From Spirochaetaceae bacterium (GTDB lineage: Bacteria; Spirochaetota; Spirochaetia; SZUA-6; Bin103), in assembly GCA_028821475.1 (NCBI GenBank), contig JAPPGB010000102.1:1-64000 (forward strand): DNA of 64,000 bases, in the 5' to 3' direction. The position numbers and the translations under genes are program-made. A model generated the notes under the pieces. It made no database searches and was not told the origin of the DNA. It saw only the letters and a list, made by a program, of their open reading frames with translations. Shown here piece after piece: positions 37,357 to 48,374 of this stretch (positions are counted from its first letter, which is position 1; each line of letters begins with the position of its first letter).

Positions 37357-37425
37357 CAAAATGGGAGCACCCTGACAAGTATCCGACGCGCCGCAGCCCG
37401 CGGCGCGGCGAGCTGGAGGGTATCG

Positions 37426-38295
37426 ATGAGCACGCTGACTGCCTCTTTCGCACCGGTCTCCGGGCGCGCCGCCGCGCCGCAACGCGAGTCCGCCAATCCG
37501 GAACACAAGCCCGCCAATCCAGAACCGACGATCGACGGGAATACCTACGCGCCGACCGAGCGCAGCCGGGTACGCCGGGTTGCGAAGCGCGCGGTGTACG
37601 ATCGCTACACGGTGCATGCCATCATCGACGCGGCGCTGGTGTGCCACGTCGGCTTCGTGGTCGAAGGCTGGCCGCGGGTGCTGCCCACGGCGATAGCCCG
37701 CGTCGGCGAGTGCGTGTACGTGCACGGCAACCGCAACAGCGCCATGCTGCAGACGCTCGCAACCGGCGCGCCGGCGTGCATCACGGTCACCCATCTCGAC
37801 GGCCTGGTGGTGGCGCGATCCGTGTTCCACTCATCGATGAACTATCGCTGCGTGGTGATACACGCGACAGGTCACGCGGTAACCGGCGCGCGCAAGCGCG
37901 TGGCGCTCGACGCGCTCGTGGAGCGTCTCATTCCGGGCCGCACCGGCGACGTTCGCGCGCCGACGGCGAAGGAGTTGGCCGTTACCTCGGTGCTGGAGTT
38001 CCCGCTTGAGGAGGTCTCCGCCAAGGTGCGCACCGGTCCGCCGGCCGATGACAAGGACGACTACCTGCTGCCGTTCTGGGGCGGCGTGGTACCGTTGCGC
38101 ATGGTCGCGGGCGCGCCGGAGAGCGACGACGCCTCGCTGCGCGCCCGCATCGCGCCGCCGCCCTACCTGGTGGCCGAGCACCCCGGTCCGAGCCGCGCCG
38201 GATCACGCCCGCGCGCGGGCTCGGAGCCGCGATCAGGTATCCGCACGCGGTTCCGATTGCGCGCCCGGCGGAACTCGTCGGTCCGGGCACGGTAG
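37426..38295 (+). CDS. Pyridoxamine 5'-phosphate oxidase-like flavin-binding protein
   Basis: A 289-residue protein with a split-barrel flavin fold: RVAKRAVYDRYTVHAIIDAALVCHVGFVVEGWPRVLPTAIARVGECVYVHGNRNSAML, then ACITVTHLDGLVVARSVFHSSMNYRCVVIHATGHAV. This matches the Nim-like PNPOx branch rather than true PdxH. The N-terminal 45 residues and the last ~60 (Pro/Arg-rich) are low-complexity. GGAGGG lies near the ATG at 37426. Divergent from the MocR regulator, which probably controls it. Confidence 0.85.
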   Translation: MSTLTASFAPVSGRAAAPQRESANPEHKPANPEPTIDGNTYAPTERSRVRRVAKRAVYDRYTVHAIIDAALVCHVGFVVEGWPRVLPTAIARVGECVYVHGNRNSAMLQTLATGAPACITVTHLDGLVVARSVFHSSMNYRCVVIHATGHAVTGARKRVALDALVERLIPGRTGDVRAPTAKELAVTSVLEFPLEEVSAKVRTGPPADDKDDYLLPFWGGVVPLRMVAGAPESDDASLRARIAPPPYLVAEHPGPSRAGSRPRAGSEPRSGIRTRFRLRARRNSSVRAR

Positions 38296-38577
38296 CGGCG
38301 GCGGACCGCGCGCCGGCGTCCCGGCCGTGACGGGCGAGGACGAGCAGCCCGCGGTGGAACCCCGGTGTCGCACCGGGAGTGGCGAGCCGCCCGGCCGGCA
38401 TGGCGCGGGCGAACGACCATATCGACCTCATGGGAGCGAGGAGCAACGCAGCCAGCCCGGGATGCAGCGCCGCACTCAATACAACCGGTGTTCGCCACAG
38501 GTTGCCGGGTATAGTCTCGTTTTGATTCGGGATTCGGGATTGATTGCTCTGGGGTAAATGTTGCACCCTTGTGACAG

Positions 38578-38781
38578 ATGAGCGACCACGTAGCCGAGCG
38601 GCTAACCCAATTGGAAACTGGTCTGACTAAGCTCGAGACCGAATTCAGGACCCGGATGGAGCACGTCGCCACGCGCGAGGACATCGAGCGGGCCAAGAAC
38701 TCAATCCTGCGATGGTTGGTCGCCACGGTGATCGTCGCCGCTGGAGCGGTAGCCGCCGTGATCTCGGCTGTCTCAATCTGA
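38578..38781 (+). CDS. Small coiled-coil protein with C-terminal membrane helix
   Basis: A 67-residue protein: RLTQLETGLTKLETEFRTRMEHVATREDIERAKNSIL as an amphipathic coiled coil, followed by a membrane helix WLVATVIVAAGAVAAVISAV at the C-terminus. Same idea as the 104-residue protein at 13655, with the order reversed. No family I can name. The frame is supported by clean heptads and codon usage. Its promoter is not obvious. Confidence 0.6.
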   Translation: MSDHVAERLTQLETGLTKLETEFRTRMEHVATREDIERAKNSILRWLVATVIVAAGAVAAVISAVSI

Positions 38782-39033
38782 AGGGCCGGGCAGCCACTTG
38801 GCCGGCCCCGAATAAATCAAAGTCAGACAATACCGGTTGCCGTGTCGCCGGCGGTGCCGCAGCCCTGCCTCAGTCCGAGCGGCGGTGACGGTCGCGCCGG
38901 GGATTGCCTGCACCCGCGGGTAGCAGCCGAATGGCGGGCGTAGCGGCTTGGCGGCTGGCCGGCCGCCGGGCTCGTACCACCACCCGCGGTCTGACGCGGG
39001 GCTCTGACTGGTCAGGAGAGGCAGTCGCGAGGC

Positions 39034-39061
39034 TTGACAAAGGGGCCCACCGGCTCACCAT
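39034..39061 (+). promoter_or_regulatory. Promoter of the gamma carbonic anhydrase gene, leaderless
   Basis: TTGACA (39034-39039), 16-bp spacer, CACCAT (39056-39061), then 6 nt to the GTG at 39068. Confidence 0.5.
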
Positions 39062-39067
39062 GAGAGG

Positions 39068-39628
39068 GTGGCGGAGAACCTGAACTTTCCGGGCGGGACG
39101 GTGGGCATGCGCCGCGTGCACGAGGCTTACGTGGCGGCGAGCGCGGTGGTGGTGGGCGACGTGCGGCTGGGCGCCGACACCAGCGTGTGGCCGTTCGCCT
39201 GCATTCGCGGCGACGTGGCGGCGATCCGGGTGGGCGCGCGTTGCTCGATCCAGGACCAGGCGATGCTGCACACGCGCGGCGGCGAGGACCTGGAGATTGG
39301 CGACGACGTGGTGATGGGCCACCAGGTGTGCGTGCACTGCCGGATCGTGGGCGACGGCTGCCTGATCGGCATCGGCGCCACGGTGCTGGACGGCGCCGTG
39401 CTCGGGGAGGGCTGCCTGGTGGCGGCCGGCGCCGTGGTGCGGCCCGGCGAGCGGGTGGCGCCCGGCATGATGGTGGCGGGCGTGCCGGCGCGCGTGATGC
39501 GCCCGGTCAGCGACGCCGAACGCGCCTACATCACGCGCGTGGTGGCCGCCTACCGCCGGCTGGCGCGGCAGCACACCGCCGGCGTGTTCAACGGGCCGCC
39601 GCCGGCCGGCAGCCGGCGGACGCAATAG
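39068..39628 (+). CDS. Gamma-class carbonic anhydrase-like (YrdA-type) hexapeptide protein
   Basis: A 186-residue left-handed beta-helix protein. Hexapeptide turns run from VVVGDVRLGADTSVWPFACIRGD to GMMVAGVPARVM. The three metal histidines of the family are in MLHTRGG and VVMGHQVCVHC. A C-terminal helix AYITRVVAAYRRLARQH caps the trimer. Such proteins bind zinc or iron; some hydrate CO2 while others have no known activity. GTG start in a leaderless arrangement. Monocistronic. Confidence 0.9.
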   Translation: MAENLNFPGGTVGMRRVHEAYVAASAVVVGDVRLGADTSVWPFACIRGDVAAIRVGARCSIQDQAMLHTRGGEDLEIGDDVVMGHQVCVHCRIVGDGCLIGIGATVLDGAVLGEGCLVAAGAVVRPGERVAPGMMVAGVPARVMRPVSDAERAYITRVVAAYRRLARQHTAGVFNGPPPAGSRRTQ

Positions 39629-39956
39629 CGACGGCGGCGCGGGTTCCGGCTGCAGCGACTCCCCGGGCGGCGGGGCCCTCGCGGCGGCCCCGCCGCAGTA
39701 CAGCGGCACACGGCTCCAACCGGCGCCAGCAGGCGCTCCGCGGCTGGCAACGAACCGGCAGACCGTCCCGGCGGGGTGCCTGAGTTGCCACGAAACCGCC
39801 GCGGTCGGAAACCACCCGACAATGTCCCGGTGGCGCCGCCAGTAGGGAGTGCCGGGGACAAGCGCGCAAACGCGCACCTGCTCGCACGGCGCGGTGAGCG
39901 GTTCCGCCGGTGCGCGGGCGGCGTCCGGGCGCGGCTCAGCCGCCGCGTGGCCTTGC
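39629..39956. other. 328-bp gap with an 11-bp GC hairpin
   Basis: No gene is recognised. A perfect inverted repeat, GCGGCGGGGCC (39667-39677) and its complement (39686-39696) with an 8-base loop, lies between convergent genes and may terminate transcription from either side; there is no T-run. Confidence 0.45.
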
Positions 39957-41903
39957 TTACAACTCGAACGCGGCGAGCTGCTCCAGGTCGCAGTCGTCGA
40001 GGGCGGCTTCGATGATGTCGCGTCCGAGCGGCTCCAGGTCCGATTCGCGCAGGTAGGGATGCAGGGTGGCGGCGAAGAACTCGCTCAGCTCGGCGGCGCC
40101 GGCGTCGTAGCCGGCCGTGCCGACCTCCGCCTGCGCCTCCACCTGCAGCAGCTCCTGCGGGATCAGGGCGCCCTCGATCTGCATCGAGCGCAGCGCGTAG
40201 CCGAGCAGCGGACAGCGCGCCGGGACGAGCTGGTCGGGCCGGAAACGCGCGCCGCTGCGCCGCGCCAGGTACTCGCGCGCCAGCCACTGCGGCATGAACC
40301 CGGTGCGCCAGGCGCCGACGTGCTGGTTGGGGGTGAGCGTGAAACGGGTGGCCGGCGTGTTGCGGATCTGGCGCAGCAGCAGGTTGGCCTGTACCACGCG
40401 CCGCCCGGTGGCGAACGGCCAGTAGGAGCCGACGCCCTCGCTCGACAGGCCGCTGCTGTTGGTGATGCTGGGATTGGAATAACCGCGCGGCGCCACCAGG
40501 CGCCACAGCCAGGCCAGCGCCGGCGGCAGCACGTGCAGCAGGCCGGCGATGCCGTAGCTGGGGCTGCCCGCCGTGCACGGCGGCGTGCGGATGCCGAAGC
40601 TGCGCACGTCCACCGTCGCCGGATCGTCCACGATGCCGGCCACCATGCGGCGCGGCACGATGACGCGCGGGTTGGGGCACGGCACGCCCGGCTCGTCCTC
40701 GACGTGCTCCCAGATCAGGCAGGTTGCGCCCGGTGTCGCCGCCATGTTCATGAACAGCAGCGGTTCCGGCGGATGGATCGACAGGCGCTCGTAGGACGGG
40801 TCGACGCCGTAGCCGTCGATGTGGTTGACGCGCAGGAACCAGGCGTCCTCGGCGTCCATCACCGCCAGGTGGCCGCTGCCTGAGCGCAGCTCCGGGTGGC
40901 ACAGCGCCATGTCGTCGGTGACCGGGCGCAACGCGCAGGTCTGGCCCATGGCCAGGAAGCGGCGCTCGCCGGTTACCGTGTTCTCGCCGAGCAACAGGCG
41001 TCCGTCCTCCTGGCGCTGCACGTGCTCGAGCATCTCGCTCTTGCCGCCGCCGCTCGCGCCCTCGTGCATGATGGTGACGATGTTGTCGTACGGGGTGACC
41101 ACCTCCACCGTCGATCCGTGCGCGGTGATCCAGCCCTCGCTCTCGCCGATGGTGAGCAGCACGCCGTACACGCCCTTCTTGGCGCTCGGGCCGGGATACA
41201 GGTTGAGGGAGTGAATCTCGTGCAGCTCGGCCGTGCGGTTGTGCACCACCACCTGGCGTCCACCGCAGTGGGTGTGGCGGAACGGCGGCGCCAGGAAGAT
41301 GATGGCACGCGGCGTGAAGCCGTCTTTGATGTCGACGCCGGGCAGCATTCCCTGCAGGTCGGCGAGGGCGGCAGCGAAGAAGGCCGCGTTCTTGGGGGCG
41401 ATCAGCAGCGAGTCGTAGCCGAATTCGGGGCTGCCCGACACGAACGGCAGGGCAATCAGCTCCTGCGTGCCGAGCCAGGCCAGGATGTCGCGGCGCACGG
41501 GCGCGAACGAGGTGTCGAAGCGGTCCACGAAGCGCGGCTTCTCGGACGGGCCCTCGTCGGCCACCACCATGCAGTCGGGGTCGCGGCGGCGCATGTAGGG
41601 CTCAGCGTAGTTCACCGCCACGCCGTTGCGGCAGCGGGTCACCGTGGCCTCGACCACCCGGCCGCGGCCGGGCACCTCGTACGCCACCTCGAATCGGGAG
41701 CCGCCGTTGGCGCCGTTGGTGACGTTCTCGACGTTGTCGCCGAGTGACAGCTTGACGAGTTGGTTGCGGCTGCGCGGCACCAGCACCTCCGGCGATGCCT
41801 CCAGGGTCGCCACCACGTCGGCGGGCAGCCGCAGCCGCCACCAGGTGGCCAGCGCGCCGGCTGCGGGTGCCTCGCGCTGCAGCGTAGTCTCGGATGTAGC
41901 CAT
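39957..41903 (-). CDS. DUF4914 family protein (PEPCK-like P-loop fold)
   Basis: A 648-residue protein of the DUF4914 type. A kinase-like P-loop, MHEGASGGGKSEMLEHVQ (around residue 280), resembles the phosphoenolpyruvate-carboxykinase/HPr-kinase class of nucleotide-binding folds. Nearby conserved-looking stretches are FRHTHCGGRQVVVHNRTAELHEIHSLNLYPG, WFLRVNHIDGYGVDPSYERLSIHPPEPLLF and SYWPFATGRRVVQANLLL. The reaction is not known. Start at MATSETTLQ (41903), supported by an upstream promoter. Single gene, probably cytoplasmic. Confidence 0.85.
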   Translation of the reverse strand: MATSETTLQREAPAAGALATWWRLRLPADVVATLEASPEVLVPRSRNQLVKLSLGDNVENVTNGANGGSRFEVAYEVPGRGRVVEATVTRCRNGVAVNYAEPYMRRRDPDCMVVADEGPSEKPRFVDRFDTSFAPVRRDILAWLGTQELIALPFVSGSPEFGYDSLLIAPKNAAFFAAALADLQGMLPGVDIKDGFTPRAIIFLAPPFRHTHCGGRQVVVHNRTAELHEIHSLNLYPGPSAKKGVYGVLLTIGESEGWITAHGSTVEVVTPYDNIVTIMHEGASGGGKSEMLEHVQRQEDGRLLLGENTVTGERRFLAMGQTCALRPVTDDMALCHPELRSGSGHLAVMDAEDAWFLRVNHIDGYGVDPSYERLSIHPPEPLLFMNMAATPGATCLIWEHVEDEPGVPCPNPRVIVPRRMVAGIVDDPATVDVRSFGIRTPPCTAGSPSYGIAGLLHVLPPALAWLWRLVAPRGYSNPSITNSSGLSSEGVGSYWPFATGRRVVQANLLLRQIRNTPATRFTLTPNQHVGAWRTGFMPQWLAREYLARRSGARFRPDQLVPARCPLLGYALRSMQIEGALIPQELLQVEAQAEVGTAGYDAGAAELSEFFAATLHPYLRESDLEPLGRDIIEAALDDCDLEQLAAFEL

Positions 41904-41918
41904 GATTTGGGAGCGGCA

Positions 41919-41947
41919 AAGATAGGCAAATCCCATTCCGCGAGCAA
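41919..41947 (-). promoter_or_regulatory. Promoter of the DUF4914 gene
   Basis: Minus-strand TTGCTC (41942-41947), 17-bp spacer, TATCTT (41919-41924), then 15 nt to the ATG at 41903. Confidence 0.55.
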
Positions 41948-42035
41948 CGCGCTCAGCCCGGTCCCTGCAACCGGCAGGCGGCGACCAACGCGCTCAGGCT
42001 GGTCCCGGCAGCCGGCAGGCGCGCGACCAACGCGC

Positions 42036-42767
42036 TCAGCCTGGTCCCGACAACCGGCAGGCGCGCGCCGCGGCGAACCGGGACTCTCCCAGGTCCTCGA
42101 GCCAGAACCGGTCGGCCGGCAGATGCGGGAAGCGAAACAGCGCGGCCGGGCTGCCCTCGAGCATCGACCGCGGCACCTCGAAGCGCGACGGATCCAGCGA
42201 GAAGCCGGTGCCCAGGGCCTTGATGAGCGCCTCCTTCAGGCTCCACAGCCGGTAGAACAGGTACGCCTTGGCGGTTCCGGCGGCGGCCGACAGGGCGAGC
42301 CGTTCGCACGGACCGTAGACGACCGACCCGATGCCGTCGAAGTCGCGGCCGGGAATGCGCACCTCCAGGTCCACCCCAAGCGCCTCCTGTTTCGCAAATC
42401 CGATCAGCCCATGCTCGCCACTGTGACTCACATTGAAACTGCGGCTCACATTGAAGGATGGCCCCGGCGCCGGCGCCTCCCCGTTTACTTTCGCGTACGG
42501 CTTGCCGTACTCGAGGTAGCCGAAGGACAGTTCCCGGTTGGCGCACCGGAGCCGGTCGCACAGGTTGATCCGGAGCGCCGCTCGGCACAGCACGAACCGG
42601 CGCCGAGCGTCGCTGCCCAGGATCGTTTCGCAACGTGCCTGCTCGTGTTCGTCGAGCAGCGCGACGGCTTGGCGTTCGCGGCCCGGGTGGGGCCGCAGGT
42701 CCACGTGCAGGATGAGCGAGTCCCCGGTCTCGCGCCACGGTGTCCACCAGGCGCCGGCGGCGGTCAC
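42036..42767 (-). CDS. 4'-phosphopantetheinyl transferase, Sfp type
   Basis: A 243-residue PPTase that moves phosphopantetheine from CoA to a carrier-protein serine. Motifs in order: FVLCRAALRINLC, YGKPYAKVNG, FNVSHSGEHGLIGFA, the metal/CoA site LGVDLEVRIPGRDF and the signature FYRLWSLKEALIKALGTGFSLDPSRFEV. The FNVSxS element is duplicated in frame (FNVSRSFNVSHS). GTG start at 42767 overlaps the stop of the phosphoesterase (GTGA), so the two are coupled. No PKS, NRPS or fatty-acid synthase is in the window, so its carrier target is elsewhere. Confidence 0.9.
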   Translation of the reverse strand: MTAAGAWWTPWRETGDSLILHVDLRPHPGRERQAVALLDEHEQARCETILGSDARRRFVLCRAALRINLCDRLRCANRELSFGYLEYGKPYAKVNGEAPAPGPSFNVSRSFNVSHSGEHGLIGFAKQEALGVDLEVRIPGRDFDGIGSVVYGPCERLALSAAAGTAKAYLFYRLWSLKEALIKALGTGFSLDPSRFEVPRSMLEGSPAALFRFPHLPADRFWLEDLGESRFAAARACRLSGPG

Positions 42768-43633
42768 CGGAGCGCCGCACCCCGGGGCGCCAGGGTCACT
42801 TCCCGCAGGTAGGAGCCGATGCCGCGGCGGCGGTCCCACTGCCGCGGATAGCCCAGGGACACCTCCTGGAACGGCACCCCGTCCAGCCACCGCGTGGCGC
42901 GGATGTGGAGGTGGCCGTACACCACCGCGCACGCGCCGAAGCGGCGGTGCCAGCCGCGGGTCCGGCGCGTCCCGCACCAGGGAGTGAAGCGCGGTATGCG
43001 CGGCAGCACGGCGTGTTGCTCTTCGAGCGGAAAGTGGTTGATCAGCACCTTGGGAAGGTCGGACGGATACGCGGCAAGCCTTCCGGCGGCGTCCTCGCAG
43101 CGGGCGGCGCACCACGAGTCGCGATCGGGATAGGGGGCGGGATGCAACATTACCTCATCGGAGCAGACGGCGCTTCCCTCCCGCGCCCACGAGACGACCT
43201 GGTCGCGGCGGACGTGGGCAGGCCGGAAGCTGTAGTCGTAGAGCAGGAACAGCGGCACGACCAGAACCGGCCCGTCGCGATGTTCGACCACCGGGTAGGG
43301 ATCCTCGGGGGTGAGCACACCGTGGCCGCGCGCGACCTGGACAAGCCGTTCGTAGAGCGCGACGCCGCCGAGCCGGGGAGCCGCCCGCGGTACGGTCCAC
43401 AGTTCGTGATTGCCGGGGACCCAGACTACCTGGCGGAACTTCGCGGTGAGCCGCCGAAAGCACCAGTCGAGTCCGTCGGCACCGTGGGTAACGTCCCCGG
43501 CCAGGATCAGCCAATCGTCCGGGAAGGCCGGCAAACCATCGACCGCTTCCCGGTTCTCCCGATACGAGACATGGAGGTCCGAGAGCGCCCATAGACGTAC
43601 ATGATCACCGTTCGGGGAGGTCGGGGGATGCAT
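42764..43633 (-). CDS. Metallophosphoesterase
   Basis: A 289-residue calcineurin-like phosphoesterase. All metal-binding blocks are present: LSDLHVSY (D-x-H), LAGDVTHG (GD), VWVPGNHELW (GNHE), LINHFPLEEQHAV and VVYGHLHIRA (GHxH). No membrane segment. It starts at ATG 43633 after a clear promoter and is coupled to the downstream phosphopantetheinyl transferase. A role in recycling or hydrolysing phosphopantetheine or CoA products is tempting but only an inference from the pairing. Confidence 0.9.
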   Translation of the reverse strand: MHPPTSPNGDHVRLWALSDLHVSYRENREAVDGLPAFPDDWLILAGDVTHGADGLDWCFRRLTAKFRQVVWVPGNHELWTVPRAAPRLGGVALYERLVQVARGHGVLTPEDPYPVVEHRDGPVLVVPLFLLYDYSFRPAHVRRDQVVSWAREGSAVCSDEVMLHPAPYPDRDSWCAARCEDAAGRLAAYPSDLPKVLINHFPLEEQHAVLPRIPRFTPWCGTRRTRGWHRRFGACAVVYGHLHIRATRWLDGVPFQEVSLGYPRQWDRRRGIGSYLREVTLAPRGAALR

Positions 43634-43650
43634 CAGCGACGATTCGAGCG

Positions 43651-43679
43651 ATCGTAGTCTCCGGTTCGCGCGGCGTCAA
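43651..43679 (-). promoter_or_regulatory. Promoter of the phosphoesterase-PPTase operon
   Basis: Minus-strand TTGACG (43674-43679), 17-bp spacer, TACGAT (43651-43656), 17 nt to the ATG at 43633. Confidence 0.65.
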
Positions 43680-43694
43680 TATTGCGCGCAGAGA

Positions 43695-43723
43695 TTGACG
43701 TTCGCGGCAGTTCCTGCTACCCA
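43695..43723 (+). promoter_or_regulatory. Promoter of the sulfite/nitrite reductase gene
   Basis: TTGACG (43695-43700), 17-bp spacer, TACCCA (43718-43723), 10 nt to the ATG at 43734. It sits back to back with the phosphoesterase promoter. Confidence 0.5.
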
Positions 43724-43733
43724 TTATTGTTCT

Positions 43734-46028
<2,295 letters not shown>

Positions 46029-46058
46029 GGCCGGCCGGACGAGAAGAGGATCAGGAAC

Positions 46059-46634
46059 ATGAGTGACCGATGGCTGCAGCACGTGAACGTCAAGTTTCCG
46101 GCGGCGGGCGGCATCGACCTGACGGAGGCGATCCCGGTGTTTCACCGCTGGATCCAGGAACAGGCGCTGCCCGGCCTGCTGGTCGACGTGGCCGACTACC
46201 GGCATGTGCCCGAGGGTCCCGGCCTGGTGCTGGTGGCGCACGAGGCGATCTACGGGCTGGACGAGGGCGGCGGCTGGCTCGGCCTGTTGTACAACCGCCG
46301 TACGGAACATGACGCCGGGCCCGCGGAGGCCGCCGCGCATGCGTTCCGGGCGGCGCTCACCGCGTGCCGGAAGTTGGAGCAGGAGCCGGAGTTCAGCGGC
46401 AGCCTGCACTTCGACGCCAGCGCCTGCGAGGTGGTGGTCAACGACCGCGCGCTGGCGCCCAACGACGACGCCACGCGCACCCGCCTGCTGGCGGTGCTGG
46501 CGCCGCTGCTGGACCGGTTATGGGGCGCCGGATCCTACACCACCATGCCGGTCGGCGAAGCCCGCGACCGCCTGGGGATCAGCGCTCGCTGCACCGACTC
46601 CCACTCGGTGGGCAGCGTGCTTGACCGGCTGTAG
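46059..46634 (+). CDS. Hypothetical protein partnered with sulfite reductase
   Basis: A 191-residue protein. HVNVKFPAAGGIDLTEAIPVFHRWIQEQALPGLLVDVADYRHVPEGPGLVLVAHEAIYGLDEGGGWLGLLYNRR is the clearest part, with a later FDASACEVVVNDRALAPND. I recognise the style from genes that follow NirA-like reductases but cannot name a domain. ATG start with an AGAGGA ribosome site, 30 bases after the reductase. Probably an accessory or assembly protein for that enzyme (inference from position only). Confidence 0.7.
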   Translation: MSDRWLQHVNVKFPAAGGIDLTEAIPVFHRWIQEQALPGLLVDVADYRHVPEGPGLVLVAHEAIYGLDEGGGWLGLLYNRRTEHDAGPAEAAAHAFRAALTACRKLEQEPEFSGSLHFDASACEVVVNDRALAPNDDATRTRLLAVLAPLLDRLWGAGSYTTMPVGEARDRLGISARCTDSHSVGSVLDRL

Positions 46635-46909
46635 CCGCGGCGCGCCCATCGACGAGGCCGCCGGTGGCCTACCCTCTGCGCGCGACTGCGCCGGCGGCAC
46701 CGACGGACCGGCGCGGGCCGGAGCGACGCCCGGCACTCCGGGAGACCGGCGACCATGATGCACGGTCGTCGTGTCCGGCGCACCGCCCGCGTGCCTGACA
46801 ACCGCACGCCGATTGCACGCGGTGACCGCGGTCCGACCCGCGTTACCCGCATGGGTGCAGCCGCTGCCGCCGTGCGCGGCGGCAGCGTCGAGCGCACCAG
46901 CCGATAGCA

Positions 46910-47668
46910 GTGCCGATCAAGTACGAACTGGAGACGATCCCGGTGTGGGATGCGTACCGGGCCGGGAGCGAGTGCCCGTTGTGCCTGCTGCTGCGGCGCG
47001 CGGAGGCGGAGTTCGTGCGCTTCTACGTCGGCCACTCGGTGATGGTGCCGGAGATGCGCGTGCAGGTGAACGACGCCGGCTTCTGCCGCGTCCACTTCCC
47101 GATGCTGCTCGACGGCGGCAACCGCCTCGGGCTCGCCCTGATCACCCACACCCACCTCGGCGAGCTGCGCAAGAAGCTGGAACGGCACCTGCTCGCCGGC
47201 AAGAGCGGCGGCGCCCTGAAGAAGGAATTGATCCGCCTGTCGGCGCTGGTGGACGAACAGCTCGACCGCTGCCTGATCTGCGACCGGCTGCGCGACCGCT
47301 TCCTGCGCTACGCCTATACCATCGTGCACCTGTGGCGGACCGACGCGGACTTCCGCGCCGAGTTCCTGGCCTCCCGAGGGTTTTGCCTGGACCATCTGCA
47401 GGGCGTATTGGCGATGGCGCGGGAGACGCTTGCGGTGGCGCGGCTACCGGCCTTCGTTGCCGAGACGGCGGAGGTGCAGGGACGTGCCTGGGACCGCCTG
47501 GAGGGGGAGCTGCTCGCCTTCACCGGCAAGTTCGACTACCGCGCTTCCGGCCCCACCCGTGCCGCGACCAGGCGCTCGGTCGCCGACGCCATCGCCAAGC
47601 TGACCGGCGCCGACCCCGGCCGGCGCGGCGCGCGCGGGGCGAGCGAAGCAGCGGACCAGGAGTCGTAG
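46910..47668 (+). CDS. DUF6062 family Cys-rich protein
   Basis: A 252-residue protein: IPVWDAYRAGSECPLCLLLRRAE near the start, SVMVPEMRVQVNDAGFCRVHFPML, a second pair DRCLICDRL and a Cys in RGFCLDHLQGVLAM. CPLC and CLIC pairs plus further Cys/His residues suggest metal (zinc) binding by two repeated halves. Helical overall. GTG start at 46910. It follows the sulfite reductase partner gene after 275 bases with no gene in the gap; a functional link is not shown. Confidence 0.75.
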   Translation: MPIKYELETIPVWDAYRAGSECPLCLLLRRAEAEFVRFYVGHSVMVPEMRVQVNDAGFCRVHFPMLLDGGNRLGLALITHTHLGELRKKLERHLLAGKSGGALKKELIRLSALVDEQLDRCLICDRLRDRFLRYAYTIVHLWRTDADFRAEFLASRGFCLDHLQGVLAMARETLAVARLPAFVAETAEVQGRAWDRLEGELLAFTGKFDYRASGPTRAATRRSVADAIAKLTGADPGRRGARGASEAADQES

Positions 47669-47717
47669 GCCGGCTGGGCCGCGAGCGGCGCCGAGGGCGA
47701 TGAGCTTCGGGGCACTC

Positions 47718-48110
47718 CTAACGCAGGACGGGACGCAGGCTGGCGACGCTGGCGATGCGCTCACGACGCGGCCGGGACGATGCTGCCGGCTCGACTCGGC
47801 GGGCGGTTCGGGCGGCCAGCGATCCGCCCAGGGAGCGGCGAGCCGAGGTGGCAAGCATCTCGCCCGCTTTCGTGGCTTGCCCGTGCAGGTTCAGGCGGTG
47901 CGCGATGGCCGCGAGACGAAGCTGCAGTTCCGGTGTCTCCGGCCGATCGCGCAGGCGATCGGGCAATACCAGCGCGACCATTCCGGTTTCGCTGGTCATC
48001 AGCAGGTGGCAGCCCGGGTGCACTTCTTCGCGGGCGCACAGCAACGCCCGATGGCCCACTTCGGCCGGTACGAGGGCAGTCTGGACATTCGGCTTGGTCG
48101 ATTCGTGCAT
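47718..48110 (-). CDS. Hypothetical protein, 130 residues
   Basis: MHESTKPNVQTALVPAEVGHRALLCAREEVHPGCHLLMTSETGMVALVLPDRL, then LQLRLAAIAHRLNLHGQATKAGEML and a basic Arg/Ser-rich tail. Not recognised. A GAAGGGA ribosome site precedes the ATG at 48110 and the first 90 residues are balanced in composition, which supports a real gene. Divergent from the ABC importer operon. Confidence 0.5.
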   Translation of the reverse strand: MHESTKPNVQTALVPAEVGHRALLCAREEVHPGCHLLMTSETGMVALVLPDRLRDRPETPELQLRLAAIAHRLNLHGQATKAGEMLATSARRSLGGSLAARTARRVEPAASSRPRRERIASVASLRPVLR

Positions 48111-48171
48111 TTCCCTTCAGCTTTCAGTATCGGCCCACCGCACCGTTGGTTTGAGCCGCGGGGTCGCGGAC

Positions 48172-48199
48172 TTGACGCCGCCGCCAGCCGTGCTATGCT
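48172..48199 (+). promoter_or_regulatory. Promoter of the ABC importer operon
   Basis: TTGACG (48172-48177), 16-bp spacer, TATGCT (48194-48199). The transcript would have a leader of about 170 nt with a hairpin (48317-48356: AGAGAGG and CCTCTCT arms, further partial pairing inside) just before the ribosome site AAGGAG at 48363. Confidence 0.6.
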
Positions 48200-48374
48200 G
48201 ACGACTGCGCTACTCGTCCGGCACGTGCCCTCCACGCTGAGCAACGGCGAAAGTCGTACCCGCGGGGGGAGCGTCCTTGAGACGACCGCGTTGCACGTCG
48301 CCGCCCTTGCACGGTCAGAGAGGAGGGCTCGGCCGGCGACCCCTCCCGTCCTCTCTTACGACAAGGAGCGAAAT

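Noticed and set aside
40000-41900. True phosphoenolpyruvate carboxykinase
   Set aside because: Only the P-loop style matches; the PEPCK substrate and metal motifs are missing, so DUF4914 is the better call.
47700-48374. Long N-terminal extension of the solute-binding protein frame
   Set aside because: The signal peptide and AAGGAG ribosome site place the start at 48375; the upstream frame contains the promoter.
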